DNA from: Streptomyces sp. H27-H1
GTDB taxonomy: Bacteria; Actinomycetota; Actinomycetes; Streptomycetales; Streptomycetaceae
Length of the DNA: 64,000 nucleotides
Assembly: GCF_026627445.1 (NCBI RefSeq)
Contig: NZ_JAPNLJ010000001.1
Coordinates: forward strand, 303,399-367,398
Reading direction: 5' to 3'
In this document: one piece after another, positions 63,588 to 64,000 of the stretch
How positions within the stretch are numbered: the stretch's first letter is position 1
Layout: every line of letters begins with the position of its first letter
Notes under the pieces: generated by a model
What the model was told of the DNA's origin: nothing
The model's database searches: none
The model's input: only the letters and a program-made list of their open reading frames with translations
Program-made: the position numbers and the translations under genes

Positions 63588-64000
63588 AGTTGTCCCTGAG
63601 TAGAAATGTTTCGGAGACAATAAATCCCGCCGCCTAGTCGCGGCACCCAACTCAGCAAGATCTCCCACTGGGAACGCATTCGGCATGCCCGAATTCATTC
63701 CTGAAGGTCGATTATGAATCGCCCGGGAAATCCACTAGAGTTCAGGGAGTCGGAAGGGCCTAACAGCCCGGAAGGCAAACCCCGCTGACTGGGAGTCAGG
63801 CCCGAAAGAGTCTGATAGAGTCGGAAACACAAGAACGAAGGAAGCGCCCGGAGGAAAGCCCGAGAGGGTGAGTACAAAGGAAGCGTCCGTTCCTTGAGAA
63901 CTCAACAGCGTGCCAAAAATCAACGCCAAAAGTTGATACCCCGTCCATTTCGGTGGATGAGTTTCCTTTGAAAAAGACCTGTGAGGTCGCGGTTCTGCCG
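63588..64000 (+). other. rRNA operon leader with further promoters, 16S gene beyond the window
   Basis: The region is less GC-rich and shows features of Streptomyces rrn leaders: two TAGAGT -10-like boxes in similar contexts (63737-63742 and 63816-63821, each followed by GTCGGAA), the conserved TTGAGAACTCAACAGCGTGCC block (about 63894-63914), and the final segment with CCTTTGAAAAAG. No protein gene is present; the mature 16S RNA should begin shortly after 64000. Confidence 0.8.

Overview
The window is high-GC DNA with codon usage strongly biased to G or C in third position, frequent GTG starts and short intergenic hairpins. It encodes BldC, an AtrA-type TetR regulator, Lsr2, mycothiol-type and SpoIIE/PP2C-type proteins, valine dehydrogenase and a 4.5S RNA next to dnaX. 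Together these point to a Streptomyces chromosome (core region). From memory, the gene order follows the S. coelicolor region from dnaX (about SCO4067) to the atrA/ndh/PP2C/MFS/MarR block (about SCO4118-4122). That comparison is recalled, not computed.

Positions 1-4.94 kb are the right end of an integrated actinomycete integrative and conjugative element (AICE). It carries small accessory genes, a Prim-Pol replication protein coupled to a DUF3987 helicase-like protein, a repeat-rich non-coding segment that may be its origin, an excisionase, and a tyrosine integrase that reads into the 3' end of a tRNA-Ser(GGA) gene, the likely attachment site. The rest of the element lies to the left, outside the window.

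From 5 to 30 kb the chromosome carries ffs (4.5S RNA), dnaX and a dispersed purine pathway: purD, purC, purS-purQ-purL, purF and purM. Between these lie a degenerate membrane protein, an N,N-dimethylformamidase-like protein, a two-component system bracketed by two near-identical tRNA-Gly genes, lsr2, a META-domain lipoprotein, a secreted sulfatase with an in-frame amber codon, valine dehydrogenase and a MITE-like insertion ahead of bldC.

From 31 to 50 kb there are hrpA, a DsbA-like/CcdA-like thiol redox pair, a tRNA cluster (Glu, Asp, Phe), a small zinc metallopeptidase, a fluoride channel pair, a DEAD-box RNA helicase with a long Arg/Gly repeat tail, tRNA-Lys and tRNA-fMet, a membrane PP2C phosphatase, an M23 peptidase, a PrsW protease, trmB and an L-2-hydroxyglutarate oxidase.

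From 49.7 to 64 kb the content is mostly regulatory. It includes a frameshifted sporulation-associated-type regulator, a degenerate asparagine-synthase-like protein, the corpse of a TPR-type regulator, a membrane-anchored sigma factor fused to a zinc finger and a carbohydrate-binding-type domain, an AtrA-type regulator divergent from a type II NADH dehydrogenase, a PAS/PP2C/kinase protein, an MFS transporter divergent from a MarR regulator, and the promoter and leader of a ribosomal RNA operon whose 16S gene starts just beyond the window. The most unusual features are the surface-sensing sigma-factor fusion, the candidate AICE origin repeats, the MITE, three broken or interrupted genes and the candidate AtrA operator.
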